Assembly: GCA_963675945.1 (NCBI GenBank)
Contig: OY780932.1
Coordinates: forward strand, 930,001-994,000
DNA from: G963556115 sp963675945
GTDB lineage: Bacteria; Planctomycetota; SZUA-567
Direction: 5' to 3'
DNA length: 64,000 nt
In this document: positions 44,616 through 53,929 of the stretch, one piece after another
Layout: each line of letters starts with the position of its first letter
Position numbering within the stretch: position 1 is the stretch's first letter
The notes under the pieces: model-generated
Told to the model about the DNA's origin: nothing
Database searches by the model: none
What the model saw: only the letters and a program-made list of their open reading frames with translations
Program-made: the position numbers and the translations under genes

Positions 44616-47258
44616 TTATCCTAGAAGCTGAAGTACATTCTGATTAATCTGGTTTGCCTGTGCCAGCATAGAAGTACCAGCCTGAAGCAATATCTGATTT
44701 TTGGTAAACTCTGTCGACTCTGTAGCCATATTGGTATCACGTATCGCACTCTCGGTCTTGGTAATGTTCTCTACCGTTACCTCCAGCGAGTTAATATTGG
44801 TCTGAAGCATATTCTTCTGGAAAGCACCGAGGCGAGCTCTAAGTTCGGAGACATCATTTACCGCCTGCATTACCACCTTCATCGCGGTTATCGGATCATT
44901 CTGCAGACTGGCCTTACCCCCGGCTAGTACATCTTGCAGACAGTACTGTTCACCGTTTACCACCACCTTGCCGATCTCGGCCGCGGTCATCCCTGGTATC
45001 GCATAGACTGTCCGTTCCTGATCCCCCGAACCTTCACCAAGCTGATACTGCATACCCCCAATAAAATCACTCATAGTCTCTGAAGTAGAGTGGCGAGCAT
45101 TGGTACACCAGGTAAGATATGCCGGATCTGACGGATCGTCGATCGTTGCCGAACTGGTAGATGAGACCGCCTGTAATGAACTATTCCGGCTCATCAACGC
45201 CCCGATATCCTGACCCACCTGCGCAATAGTAGTCAAGCCAAGCTCACCCTGATTAAAAGTAAACTGCCCGGAGTAATTCGGTGTAGTCACATTAGCAGTT
45301 AATCCCTGAGTGGAGATCATCTGACCATTGACGGTAATCTGAGCATCACTTCCATACTGCTGAATTGTCTGCCCGACATCAATCGTCTCCATAGTCTTAC
45401 TCTCTGGATTTTTATACTCACTCCAGAGTTCACCCTCCAAATTCTGAATCCGCAGATATTCCTGTGAACCATAATCCTCAGTATAAAGCCTCATTCCAAG
45501 GTCGGTAAATTCGATTGAACCGGTATAATCAGTTCCAGTATTCGGTACACTTGTCAGACCGCCTTCAAAAGCAATGGTGCCGTATATTCCTGAGTTCTCA
45601 CCGGTTCCCCCATCCATGCCCACACCGAAGATAGGAATATCAGCATGGGTTGCAGATGAACCGGTAGTAGCCGGTATATTTCCCGCACCTCTGGCGACCA
45701 GATCTTCTTCATTCATCTCTGGACTTTTATAGACGCTTATCGTTACAAATGTCTCATCAGGATCGCCGGTCTCCATCTTAAAATACATCTTGCCATTATT
45801 ATCTGTATTCTCACCCAGGCGCACCCCGGAGAAAGCACTCGCACCGCCGAAAGACGAACCTGTACCTGCACATAGACCCAGATTATCCACGATTGAATCC
45901 ATCTGATCCAGATTCATGGCATTGCGTTCATACTGCAGACCTTCATTGAGATAGACATTATCGTTCTGCATTTCAAATTGTTGACCAAACTGGAGTATCG
46001 TAATATCGTCCTGAGCCGGCACACCACTGGTAGGATCGGTCTCAATCAGCAAGCGAGCGCCGTCAATACCTGAATTATTGGTAGAACTCATCTCGTCGCC
46101 GGATGTCCCTCTACCAACCTCCATAGTCATCGATTTATCTTTATACGCGATATACTCTGAATCACTGAGCCACCTGAGGTACATTCTACCGTCCCCGTCG
46201 AGTGTCTTGCCCGGTACCAATGAAGAATCATCAGGAAGCGGCAAATCTAACGAACTACCGGTGAAGGTAACAGAGGTAACCCCTTGGGTATAGCTATAGA
46301 CCCCGTTTGCCTCTTTGGCTTCCATATCCGAATCTAGATTATAGATACAGAGATCCCCGGAAGCTCTAGCGGTAAGGGATGTAAAACTGAATGAACCGCT
46401 GGTATCGACATTGACCCCAGTTACTGTACTCTGAAAGGTCATGGTAGCACCAACCCCAAGGCTGTCCGATACATTATTGATTGAATCAACAACGGTACCG
46501 ATATGTGTACCGTTGGCAAAGGCAAACTGACGTGAACCCTGAGTACCGGTCAGAATAAACGACTGATCCGCAGTCAAATTACCGTTTCTGATATCAGTAT
46601 CAATATTCAAAGCTGCGTCAGCTTCGATATAAGCGCGACGCGCCTGGGTCTCCCAGACCGCCTGAGTCTGATTGGTCGGATCGTCAAGCCCAGAAAACCC
46701 AATAGTAAGGGCTGAACCGTCACGTTTGAAGACCTGATCAAGCCTTGAATTATTGGTATCGAGCAGCGGCATATCCATAGTACTGTCGACTGTAGTAGTA
46801 CAATCGTAAACCAGCCCCTTTGAACCATTCAACAGGAACTGATCAGAATATCTAGTTGTGCTTGAAATTCTATCTAAGGTCTGAATACCAGAATCTACTT
46901 CAGCCTGATCAGCTCTAACCTGATCTGGAGCAGTAACACCATTATTGGCAGCGTGAATAGCCAGCGAACGCATCTTAGTAAGAATATTATTCATCTCAAT
47001 GAGCGCACCCTCGGCGATTCCCAATACATTACATGCTTCCTGAGAGTTCTGGGTAGCTCTAGAGAGACCGGCTATTTGAGTTCTAAGTTGTTCACTGATG
47101 ATCAAACCCGAAGGGTCGTCGGCGGCGGTATTGATGCGATATCCGGAAGAGAGTTTTTCCAAACTCTTGGACATCAGAAAATTATTCTTATTGAGTGTCC
47201 TCTGAGTATTGAGTGCACTTAGATTATTAGTAACAATCAGACCACCAGAAATAGCCAT
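44616..47258 (-). CDS. Giant flagellin (880 residues), first gene
   Basis: Flagellin with intact D0/D1 ends: NNLSALNTQRTLNKNNFLMS, LEKLSSGYRINTAADDPSGL and YSDQFLLNGSKGL at the N-terminus and NMLQTNINSLEVTVENITK plus LAQANQINQNVLQLLG at the C-terminus. Residues about 165-790 are the variable, surface-exposed insert. Compared with its neighbour, the ends and much of the insert framework (for example VGRGTSGDEMSS and LTTIAQVGQDIGALMSR) are conserved and the outer loops differ; the Cys pair of the neighbour is replaced by SAFSGVRLG. ATG has GGAGG 8 bases before it. Probably co-transcribed with the second flagellin. Confidence 0.94.
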   Translation of the reverse strand: MAISGGLIVTNNLSALNTQRTLNKNNFLMSKSLEKLSSGYRINTAADDPSGLIISEQLRTQIAGLSRATQNSQEACNVLGIAEGALIEMNNILTKMRSLAIHAANNGVTAPDQVRADQAEVDSGIQTLDRISSTTRYSDQFLLNGSKGLVYDCTTTVDSTMDMPLLDTNNSRLDQVFKRDGSALTIGFSGLDDPTNQTQAVWETQARRAYIEADAALNIDTDIRNGNLTADQSFILTGTQGSRQFAFANGTHIGTVVDSINNVSDSLGVGATMTFQSTVTGVNVDTSGSFSFTSLTARASGDLCIYNLDSDMEAKEANGVYSYTQGVTSVTFTGSSLDLPLPDDSSLVPGKTLDGDGRMYLRWLSDSEYIAYKDKSMTMEVGRGTSGDEMSSTNNSGIDGARLLIETDPTSGVPAQDDITILQFGQQFEMQNDNVYLNEGLQYERNAMNLDQMDSIVDNLGLCAGTGSSFGGASAFSGVRLGENTDNNGKMYFKMETGDPDETFVTISVYKSPEMNEEDLVARGAGNIPATTGSSATHADIPIFGVGMDGGTGENSGIYGTIAFEGGLTSVPNTGTDYTGSIEFTDLGMRLYTEDYGSQEYLRIQNLEGELWSEYKNPESKTMETIDVGQTIQQYGSDAQITVNGQMISTQGLTANVTTPNYSGQFTFNQGELGLTTIAQVGQDIGALMSRNSSLQAVSSTSSATIDDPSDPAYLTWCTNARHSTSETMSDFIGGMQYQLGEGSGDQERTVYAIPGMTAAEIGKVVVNGEQYCLQDVLAGGKASLQNDPITAMKVVMQAVNDVSELRARLGAFQKNMLQTNINSLEVTVENITKTESAIRDTNMATESTEFTKNQILLQAGTSMLAQANQINQNVLQLLG

Positions 47259-48052
47259 AGTTCTTCCTCCAAAAAGTATTCATCCATGAATAGCACTGTA
47301 AATTGTCTATGCTCGTTCTTCCCTGAGCGCTTTTAGGTTTTATTCCTTCTTTTCAATTACGAAAGGAATAGAAGAACCTAAATATAGTGCATTCAAATAA
47401 TCTGTTCTTTATTCAAATATAATCACCAAGCAAAGCCCAAACCCTCCCGAGGTTATGACTGCGCATTAGCACTGGAACAAAGAATGTTCCAATAATTGCC
47501 AGCTATTTCAAAACCTGCCAGATAAGTTATATTAAATTATAACATCTTTGTTTATATATATTTATATTATCAACACCTATCGTAAAAATATGCTCTACCC
47601 AACCTGACGCCATAGCTAAATACTGCAAAACCGGTCAACGGAAATAACTTCCGGCAATTTATTCTTTACCCAGACCATACTGTCGCATACCACATCGACC
47701 AGAATAGTAACCAACCTTTAATGAATATTTAATAATCTTTAATAATTCCTCTATACCCAACTCAATCTCTAAAGTCTGTAATTTCAAAAGGAACTATTAA
47801 TCGATAATTTAATAACTATTACCCGACACAGCCAATACCGGAAGTGTGGGTTTTTATTCTTGACCTATTACGATTATAGCTTAGGATTTAAATTATGATC
47901 TAAATGTCAAAATACATAAAAAAGTGTACATTTAGCTAACACCACTTATATGTATTTTATTGTAATATTATATGGAGTAATAACTCCTGTAATTTCAATG
48001 GCATTATAATGTTGTAATATCTTTAGACAACATTTAGCATAAAGGAATTACC
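47259..48052. other. Intergenic region upstream of flagellins and TPR gene, with an unexplained hairpin
   Basis: 794 bases between divergent genes. It should contain the flagellin promoter (reading left) and the TPR promoter (reading right). I found no convincing sigma-54 (GG-N10-GC) or sigma-28 site. At 47822-47855 there is a terminator-like structure on the plus strand (ACCCGACAC/GTGTGGGT with one bulge, then TTTTTATT), though no protein gene precedes it; a small RNA reading rightward from around 47500-47820 would explain it. Confidence 0.4.
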
Positions 48053-49621
48053 TTGTCTACATTTGAACCTAATCATGATATGAATTTCTATCTATCACGC
48101 GGTGAGTATTTTCAAGCAGAAGGGCTTACAACCCATGCTCTGGACGCTTTCAATCACGCAGTGATGATTGCGCCGCAAGAAGCTGAAGTATATTTGAGCA
48201 GAGCCGAGTTTTACCGCAAAGAAGGCAATCTCTCCAATGCCTTCCTCGATTTAAAGGAAGCCATCAAGGTCGATCCGTCAAATCCCGAAGCCTTTATTCT
48301 ATCTGCACAGATACTCTTACAGAACAAGCATTATACCGAAGCTTTGGAGATGATTGCGGAAGCGATAAAATTAGATGCATCCTGGTCTAGACCGCACCTG
48401 ATCATGGGAGATATCTACCTTGAGCTTGAATCATATAAAAATGCTATATCCGCTTATCAAGAAGCTCTCAAACTTGATCCTAATTCGCTTGATAATAATC
48501 TGGCTCTGGGTACCGCCCTCTTCAATAATAATGATCTTAATCAGGCAGAAAGAATATTTTCCAATACCTTAAAATCATTCCCCAATAATGGCTGGCTCTA
48601 TTATTATCGCGGTCTTATCTATTCACGCAGGAATAAGATAGCTGAAGCCCTGGCCGAGTTTTCGCGCGCAGTTCGTCTACTCCCCGGCAACGACGACCCT
48701 ATCAATGCCAAAGCCAACCTTCTGCAACGGCTTGGACGATATGAAGACGCCTTATCCGAATATAAAAAATGTATTGCCAATAAGGTCAGCGACTCCATTT
48801 TATTCTTCAATATGGGTGAATGTTACTGGCACTGCAGTAAGATTAAAAAGGCTATCAAATATTATCTCAAAGCGATAAATCAGGGATTCAATGATGCCAA
48901 TGTCTATATCAATCTTGCCGAGGCCTATCTGGCTATCGGCAAACGCAACCAAGCTATTGAAAGCTTCAATACTGCTGCTGAGATCTCTCCGCACAATCCG
49001 GATGTCTATGCCGGACGCGGTGCACTATTCTTTGATCTAGGGATGATAGACAAAGCCGAGAGTGATATCAATCATGCTATCAGACTGGATTCCGGTCTAC
49101 CTGAAGCCTTTATTACCCGAGCTTCTATCAGACAAATAAAAGGAGACAAAGACGGCGCCATCAGTGACTACGCTACCGCCGCCCGGATAATTCCTGATGA
49201 CATAGGCACACTCACCAGTTGGGTAAATGCAGTTGCGGCTACCGGCGATATTGCTGAAGCACTCCATATTCTAGACCAAATAATAGAAAAACGTGACGAG
49301 CTTGATACCGACCTGCTCCTGCTCAAAGGCGACCTGTTTCAAAGAATCAACGATACCGATGCCGCGATAGAATTTTATCGCAAGGTTCTCGATATTGTTC
49401 CTGATGATTTTGAACCATTACTACGCATTGCAGAGTTAAAAGAAGACAATAAGGATTTTGAAGGTGCACTCAAGTATTATACCAAAGCGATAGATCTACT
49501 CCCGGCAGAGCCTCTGCTCTACCTCCAACGCGCCTCCTTCTTCCGTAAGATCAACCAAGATGAGAAGGCAATTGCCGATGAAGAACTCGCTCGTATACTC
49601 CGTCGCCAAAGAGGCCATTGA
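48053..49621 (+). CDS. Tetratricopeptide repeat protein
   Basis: 522 residues composed of about 14 TPR units in a row (for example YLSRGEYFQAEGLTTHALDA and ISAYQEALKLDPNSLDNNLA), with the consensus small-large-small hydrophobic pattern and no other domain, signal or membrane segment. Such proteins are scaffolds. The start is TTG at 48053, 8 bases after AAGGA, with no ATG nearby. The gene sits between the flagellins and the glycan cluster; in some bacteria TPR proteins of this place are needed for flagellin glycosylation (FlmG-like, but those also carry a glycosyltransferase domain, missing here). Confidence 0.88.
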   Translation: MSTFEPNHDMNFYLSRGEYFQAEGLTTHALDAFNHAVMIAPQEAEVYLSRAEFYRKEGNLSNAFLDLKEAIKVDPSNPEAFILSAQILLQNKHYTEALEMIAEAIKLDASWSRPHLIMGDIYLELESYKNAISAYQEALKLDPNSLDNNLALGTALFNNNDLNQAERIFSNTLKSFPNNGWLYYYRGLIYSRRNKIAEALAEFSRAVRLLPGNDDPINAKANLLQRLGRYEDALSEYKKCIANKVSDSILFFNMGECYWHCSKIKKAIKYYLKAINQGFNDANVYINLAEAYLAIGKRNQAIESFNTAAEISPHNPDVYAGRGALFFDLGMIDKAESDINHAIRLDSGLPEAFITRASIRQIKGDKDGAISDYATAARIIPDDIGTLTSWVNAVAATGDIAEALHILDQIIEKRDELDTDLLLLKGDLFQRINDTDAAIEFYRKVLDIVPDDFEPLLRIAELKEDNKDFEGALKYYTKAIDLLPAEPLLYLQRASFFRKINQDEKAIADEELARILRRQRGH

Positions 49622-49670
49622 ATTCAAAATGAAATTGGCTATAATAATTAGCCATACATTTTTTTTGCTT

Positions 49671-49748
49671 CGGGTCGTGGCTCAGCTTGGCTAGAGTGCT
49701 TGTCTGGGGGACAAGAGATCGCTGGTTCAAATCCAGTCGACCCGACCA
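49671..49748 (+). tRNA. tRNA-Pro (anticodon GGG), CCA encoded
   Basis: Cloverleaf: acceptor CGGGTCG/CGACCCG, D-stem GCTC/GAGT, anticodon stem CTTGT/ACAAG around loop CTGGGGG (anticodon GGG, G37), T-stem GCTGG/CCAGT with TTCAAAT, discriminator A and CCA. Starts with C, as tRNA-Pro usually does. It is followed by a terminator and then the glycan cluster, so it could be an island integration site. Confidence 0.95.
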
Positions 49749-49755
49749 CTTTTAT

Positions 49756-49796
49756 AACCTGTAACTCTTAATAACAATAGGGTTACAGGTTTTTTA
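49756..49796 (+). terminator. Rho-independent terminator of tRNA-Pro
   Basis: Perfect 10-bp stem AACCTGTAAC/GTTACAGGTT with a 16-base loop, then TTTTTTATA. Directly after tRNA-Pro. Confidence 0.9.
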
Positions 49797-50207
49797 TATC
49801 ACTTACACCAATAATACCAGTCCACAATTAAGTTATTGGCTGACTTATCCTAATCCTCATATACAATTACCGCAACAATTCCCTATACTCTGACAAAAAT
49901 TTCCAGTTTGATTATTATTAATAGTAAAGTCAAATTCAGAATATACGACAATATAATTACTTGTGCTAATAATCCAAATTATTTGGATTATTAGCACAGT
50001 ACTTCTATAAATTCAAATTAAATTACAGATTATTATTATAAGATATTGCCCTTAAAGGTATTTTTTCCTTATAAGGCAGAAAATTTAATAAATATACTTT
50101 TTCAAACAACAATTATATATATTATTATTAATGTAAAAGAAATAAATCATAACTTATAATGAATATTACTCTTCAATCAGCTACAGCTAGACAAAGAAAG
50201 GTTCAGG
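49797..50207. other. A+T-rich region between tRNA-Pro and the glycan cluster
   Basis: 411 bases, no gene. It holds the 17-bp palindromic hairpin at 49962-49998 and a weaker one (TGCC..AAGG/CCTT..GGCA) at about 50046-50078, and otherwise A+T-rich sequence where a promoter for the cluster is expected. Confidence 0.45.
49962..49998. repeat. Perfect 17-bp inverted repeat with 3-base loop
   Basis: Arms TGTGCTAATAATCCAAA and TTTGGATTATTAGCACA match without a mismatch around TTA. No U-run follows. Located 210 bases before the first gene of the glycan cluster. Confidence 0.9.
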
Positions 50208-51521
50208 ATGTCGAATATCTCAGTTATTGGATTGGGAAAACTCGGTCTATGCACGGCTTGCTGCATTGCCAGCAAAGGCATTAATGTCCTGGGATACGAC
50301 AAAAACCCGGATTTTTGTGATAAAATACGCAGCGGCACCGCTCCAATTATCGAACCATTAATTGCAGAATATATGGAGAAAGCCTGTAACCATCTCAGCA
50401 TCGCTGAAAACATTGAATCGGCAGTTATAAACAGCGAAATGACTTTGATTATCGTCCCTACACCAAGCGGTGAAGATGGAATGTTTATCAATGATTATGT
50501 TATTGCAGTACTTGAGGAGATCGCCCCGGTTATCAAAGCCAAGAGCGAATTCCATATAATAGATGTTGTCTCCACAGTCATGCCTGGAACCTCAAATAAT
50601 GTTTTTATCCCCCTTTTAGAGAGATTAACCGGCAAAAAATGTGGAATAGACTTCGGCTTAATCTATAACCCTGAGTTTATCGCAATCGGCTCAGTTATTA
50701 GAAACTTTCTCAATCCCGACATAGTTTTAATCGGTGCCAGTGACCAAAGGTCGGCAGAATTTTGCTCTAAAGTCTACAATCAGTTTACCGATAATCAACC
50801 CATAATCAAAGAAATGTCATTATTGAATGCAGAGATAACAAAACTCTCAATCAATTGTTATGTTACAACCAAGATCAGCTTTGCCAATGCCCTGGCACAC
50901 CTGTGTGAAAACCTCCCGGGTGCGGATGTCGATGTAGTTGCAGATGCGGTCGGTTCTGATAGCCGTGTCGGCAAGAAGTATATCAAGGGCGGCCTAGGCT
51001 TTGGTGGACCTTGTTTCCCCAGAGATAATGAAGCAATGATCGCACTTGGCGAGAAGATAGGCCTGGATTCCAGGAATATGCTCGGTAAAAACGTTGTCGA
51101 TATCAATAATAATGTTGTAGAACGGGTTTATAAGCTGACAACTGCTGAGATTCCGGCCAAAGCCAAAATTGCGGTATTTGGGCTGGCATATAAACTGGAA
51201 ACGCCTTTGATTGAACGATCACAGGGCATGGATATCCTGCTCAAGCTCGACAATAATGGTTATACCGTCTCAGGCTGGGACGAATTAGCAACAGAGCAAG
51301 CGACGCAAATAAGTCCTGATACTATTGAATTGACAACAGATATCTACAAGTGTGCCGAAGGAGCTGCAGTACTGGTCTTCGCCGCCAATGCTATGCCGGA
51401 GATAGACTGGCAAAGAATGCGGCAGCTTGCTCCCAAAGCCAAGATTATCGATTGCTGGCGGCTCTTCAAGGATTCACGTCCGGAAGGATTTACGTATTCT
51501 CCACTTGGTATTGGAATCTGA
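50208..51521 (+). CDS. UDP-glucose/GDP-mannose-type nucleotide-sugar 6-dehydrogenase
   Basis: NAD-dependent enzyme that oxidises C6 of a nucleotide sugar to the uronic acid. Rossmann motif ISVIGLGKLGLCTACCIASK at the start; VPTPSG; VVSTVMPGTSNN; YNPEFIAIGSVIRNF; the catalytic Cys in KGGLGFGGPCFPRDNEAM; and the C-terminal KIAVFGLAYKLETPLIERS domain. Length (437) is normal for the UDP-Glc/GDP-Man dehydrogenase family. With a GDP-mannose epimerase two genes downstream GDP-mannose is an attractive substrate, but UDP-glucose or a UDP-HexNAc cannot be excluded. AAAGG precedes the ATG. First gene of the cluster. Confidence 0.88.
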   Translation: MSNISVIGLGKLGLCTACCIASKGINVLGYDKNPDFCDKIRSGTAPIIEPLIAEYMEKACNHLSIAENIESAVINSEMTLIIVPTPSGEDGMFINDYVIAVLEEIAPVIKAKSEFHIIDVVSTVMPGTSNNVFIPLLERLTGKKCGIDFGLIYNPEFIAIGSVIRNFLNPDIVLIGASDQRSAEFCSKVYNQFTDNQPIIKEMSLLNAEITKLSINCYVTTKISFANALAHLCENLPGADVDVVADAVGSDSRVGKKYIKGGLGFGGPCFPRDNEAMIALGEKIGLDSRNMLGKNVVDINNNVVERVYKLTTAEIPAKAKIAVFGLAYKLETPLIERSQGMDILLKLDNNGYTVSGWDELATEQATQISPDTIELTTDIYKCAEGAAVLVFAANAMPEIDWQRMRQLAPKAKIIDCWRLFKDSRPEGFTYSPLGIGI

Positions 51522-51538
51522 AAGGATAGTTAATATAG

Positions 51539-52615
51539 ATGACCGCTTATAGCCACTGTGATTTACCGACAGAGTACACAACCGAGCTTATCGAGCACCT
51601 CTGCCAGCATGAGATACTCCAAAATAATCCTGTTGTACTTATCGATGTTGGCTGTAGTGGCGGTATTCATAATATGTGGCGGGTATTCAGTAATGATACC
51701 CTGATTGCACATGGTTTTGACCCGCTTAAGAGCGAAGTTGATAAACTCAACCGTACAGAAATTTATAATAATGTCAATTACCATCATTATTATATCGGCT
51801 TAAATAACGATCATCCGCTCAAGCAAACCAACTCAAGATATACCGAGTTTGCAGGGATAGTAGATATACAAGAGACCTCTGGGATAGCAGCAATTAGAAA
51901 TTCAACTAAAAATGATCATACTCCCAGAAATATCAAGCTTGGCAGTATGAATAATCCTTCAGCTAAACGCATAACTTTAGACTGCTTTTTGCGAGATAAC
52001 AATATACGTGAAGTAGACTACCTCAAATCAGACACAGATGGATTTGACATTGAGGTATTACATTCTGCCACTGAACTTATAAACACTGGCGAACTTTTAT
52101 GTATATGCATTGAAACCTCGATGTCAGGTATTGGCGGCAAATTACATAATGGTTTTGGAAATATTCATGCATTTTTGCAGAATGCCGGCTATACTTTTTT
52201 CGGGTTGTGTTCTCCGGCAAATTATTCTTTGAGTGAGTTGCCTGATATATTTGAATACAATATTTTTGCCAGAACTATGCGTGGTATGACCCTCTGTACC
52301 AATGCAATATATATGCAGGATTATATACACAGTCCCAAAAATGTTATAACTGATAAGTCATTGATTAAACTACTCTGTTTTTATGTGCTTCAGGGTTATC
52401 ATGACTGGGCTGCAAAGACAATTATAAAATACAGAGAGAGACTGGTAAATCTCGACCTCAATCCTGATTTACTCCTTGATCTTCTGGTTCCCAGAATATT
52501 TGGCAAGAAGCTGACATATAAAGAGTACATGACTATGTTTACAGAAAATCCAGAGCTGTTTCTACCTAAGAACTGGGAAGAATTACAGGCTAAAGTTGGA
52601 TTAGCCTTGACTTGA
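51539..52615 (+). CDS. FkbM-family methyltransferase
   Basis: 358 residues. SAM site LIDVGCSGGIHNMWRVF, followed by an acidic residue (GFDPLKSEVDKL), and the FkbM signature DYLKSDTDGFDIEVLHSATE, where family members usually have LKIDVEGFE. FkbM enzymes O-methylate polyketides, glycans and lipopolysaccharide sugars, so a sugar O-methyltransferase is likely here. The C-terminal 80 residues are an extra helical tail. It starts 17 bases after the dehydrogenase gene. Confidence 0.85.
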   Translation: MTAYSHCDLPTEYTTELIEHLCQHEILQNNPVVLIDVGCSGGIHNMWRVFSNDTLIAHGFDPLKSEVDKLNRTEIYNNVNYHHYYIGLNNDHPLKQTNSRYTEFAGIVDIQETSGIAAIRNSTKNDHTPRNIKLGSMNNPSAKRITLDCFLRDNNIREVDYLKSDTDGFDIEVLHSATELINTGELLCICIETSMSGIGGKLHNGFGNIHAFLQNAGYTFFGLCSPANYSLSELPDIFEYNIFARTMRGMTLCTNAIYMQDYIHSPKNVITDKSLIKLLCFYVLQGYHDWAAKTIIKYRERLVNLDLNPDLLLDLLVPRIFGKKLTYKEYMTMFTENPELFLPKNWEELQAKVGLALT

Positions 52616-52689
52616 CTATAGATGAAATTATAATTTTTTAATCATATAATAATAAGTAAATGTTAACAATTGTATAGAGTGAGTATATT

Positions 52690-53700
52690 ATGCGAAGAAA
52701 AAGAATTCTAGTCAATGGTGCTGGGGGTTTTATAGGTGGTCATCTGATTCACAAGCTCAAAAAGCAGGGGCATTGGGTGCGTGGCGTCGATATTAAAGAA
52801 CACGAATTCAGCAACCTGCCTGCAGACGAGTTTATCAAAGCTGATCTCCGTGATCCTAAGCTTGCCATTGAAGTATGTGAAGGTATAGATGAAGCTTATC
52901 AACTCGCCGCCGATATGGGTGGAGCCGGTTATATCTTTACTGGCAACAATGATGCCGTTATCATGCACAACTCGGCAACAATAAATCTCAATACCCTAGA
53001 GGGTGCACGCATACACAAAATCAAGAAGATTTTTTACTCTTCTTCCGCCTGTGTTTATCCTGAACGCAACCAACAAGACCCGCTCAATCCTGTCTGTGTT
53101 GAAGACTCGGCCTACCCAGCAGCCCCTGACAGTGAATACGGTTGGGAGAAGCTCTTCAGTGAGAGATTATTCTTCGCTTACGCCAGAAATTTTGGTATTA
53201 ACGCCAAGGTGGCTCGTTTTCATAATGTATTCGGTCCAAACGGCACCTGGGATGGAGGACGTGAGAAAGCTCCGGCAGCTATCTGCCGTAAGGTAGCTCA
53301 AGCAGAGAACGGTGGCGAGATTGAGATCTGGGGAGATGGCATGCAGACCCGAAGCTTCCTCTATATCGACGAATGTCTTGAAGGTGTGGAACGGCTGATG
53401 GAGTCTGACTTCAACGGCCCGATCAATATTGGTTCAGATGAAATGGTAACGATAAATCAGTTAGCCGAGATTGCTATGGAAGCGGCCGGCAAGAAGCTCA
53501 GCCTCAATCATATCGACGGCCCGCTCGGAGTACGTGGCCGTTGCTCAGATAATAACCTCATTTATAAGAAATTGGGCTGGCGTCCAACCCGCAAACTCAA
53601 AGACGGCATTCGCTTAACCTACAACTGGATTCTGCAGCAAGTAGAAGAATCTTTGACCGGAGTCTGTGAAAAACAGAATTCCGCTATTGAACAAATTTAG
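52690..53700 (+). CDS. GDP-mannose 3,5-epimerase-like NAD-dependent epimerase
   Basis: 336 residues, extended SDR. Beyond the general NAD motif (NGAGGFIGGHLIHKL) and catalytic YxxxK (EYGWEKLFSE) it carries the segments that set GDP-mannose 3,5-epimerase apart: AYQLAADMGGAGYI, YSSSACVYPERNQQ, RFHNVFGPNGTWDGGREKAP, WGDGMQTRSFLYIDECLEGV, NIGSDEMV and GVRGRCSDN. In plants this enzyme makes GDP-L-galactose (and GDP-L-gulose) for vitamin C and cell walls; bacterial forms supply L-galactose/L-gulose-type sugars to glycans. The active-site Cys is the one in SSACVYPE. It suggests that L-sugar residues are in this organism's surface glycan. Confidence 0.92.
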   Translation: MRRKRILVNGAGGFIGGHLIHKLKKQGHWVRGVDIKEHEFSNLPADEFIKADLRDPKLAIEVCEGIDEAYQLAADMGGAGYIFTGNNDAVIMHNSATINLNTLEGARIHKIKKIFYSSSACVYPERNQQDPLNPVCVEDSAYPAAPDSEYGWEKLFSERLFFAYARNFGINAKVARFHNVFGPNGTWDGGREKAPAAICRKVAQAENGGEIEIWGDGMQTRSFLYIDECLEGVERLMESDFNGPINIGSDEMVTINQLAEIAMEAAGKKLSLNHIDGPLGVRGRCSDNNLIYKKLGWRPTRKLKDGIRLTYNWILQQVEESLTGVCEKQNSAIEQI

Positions 53701-53731
53701 AGCATTACCCCATAAAAATTAATTATTCCAT

Positions 53732-53770
53732 TATTATTGCTGAAAATACGACTATTTTTCAGCAATAATA
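53732..53770 (+). repeat. Long hairpin after the GDP-mannose epimerase gene
   Basis: Arms TATTATTGCTGAAAATA and TATTTTTCAGCAATAATA (one bulged T) around a 4-base loop, about 30 bases past the stop. No clear U-run follows, so it could terminate weakly, stabilise the upstream mRNA 3' end or do neither. Confidence 0.75.
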
Positions 53771-53929
53771 TATGACTCATTACTTCCTGATAAATCATCT
53801 GTCTTTTGATGAATTGACTTAGATAATCTGCTATTATATGGAATAATCACTATCAGCAATTATTAAACCAGACAAACTCTAGCGACATGCTATTTGTTTT
53901 CTGATAATAGATATTAAAGGAAGAATTTT

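Noticed and set aside
42018..47258. Flagellinolysin-type protease domain in the giant flagellins
   Set aside because: No HExxH zinc-protease motif was seen in either insert.
47259..47600. Sigma-54 or sigma-28 promoter upstream of the flagellins
   Set aside because: TGGCA-like stretches exist, but the GG-N10-GC spacing is not met, and no TAAA-N15-GCCGATAA-like pair was seen.
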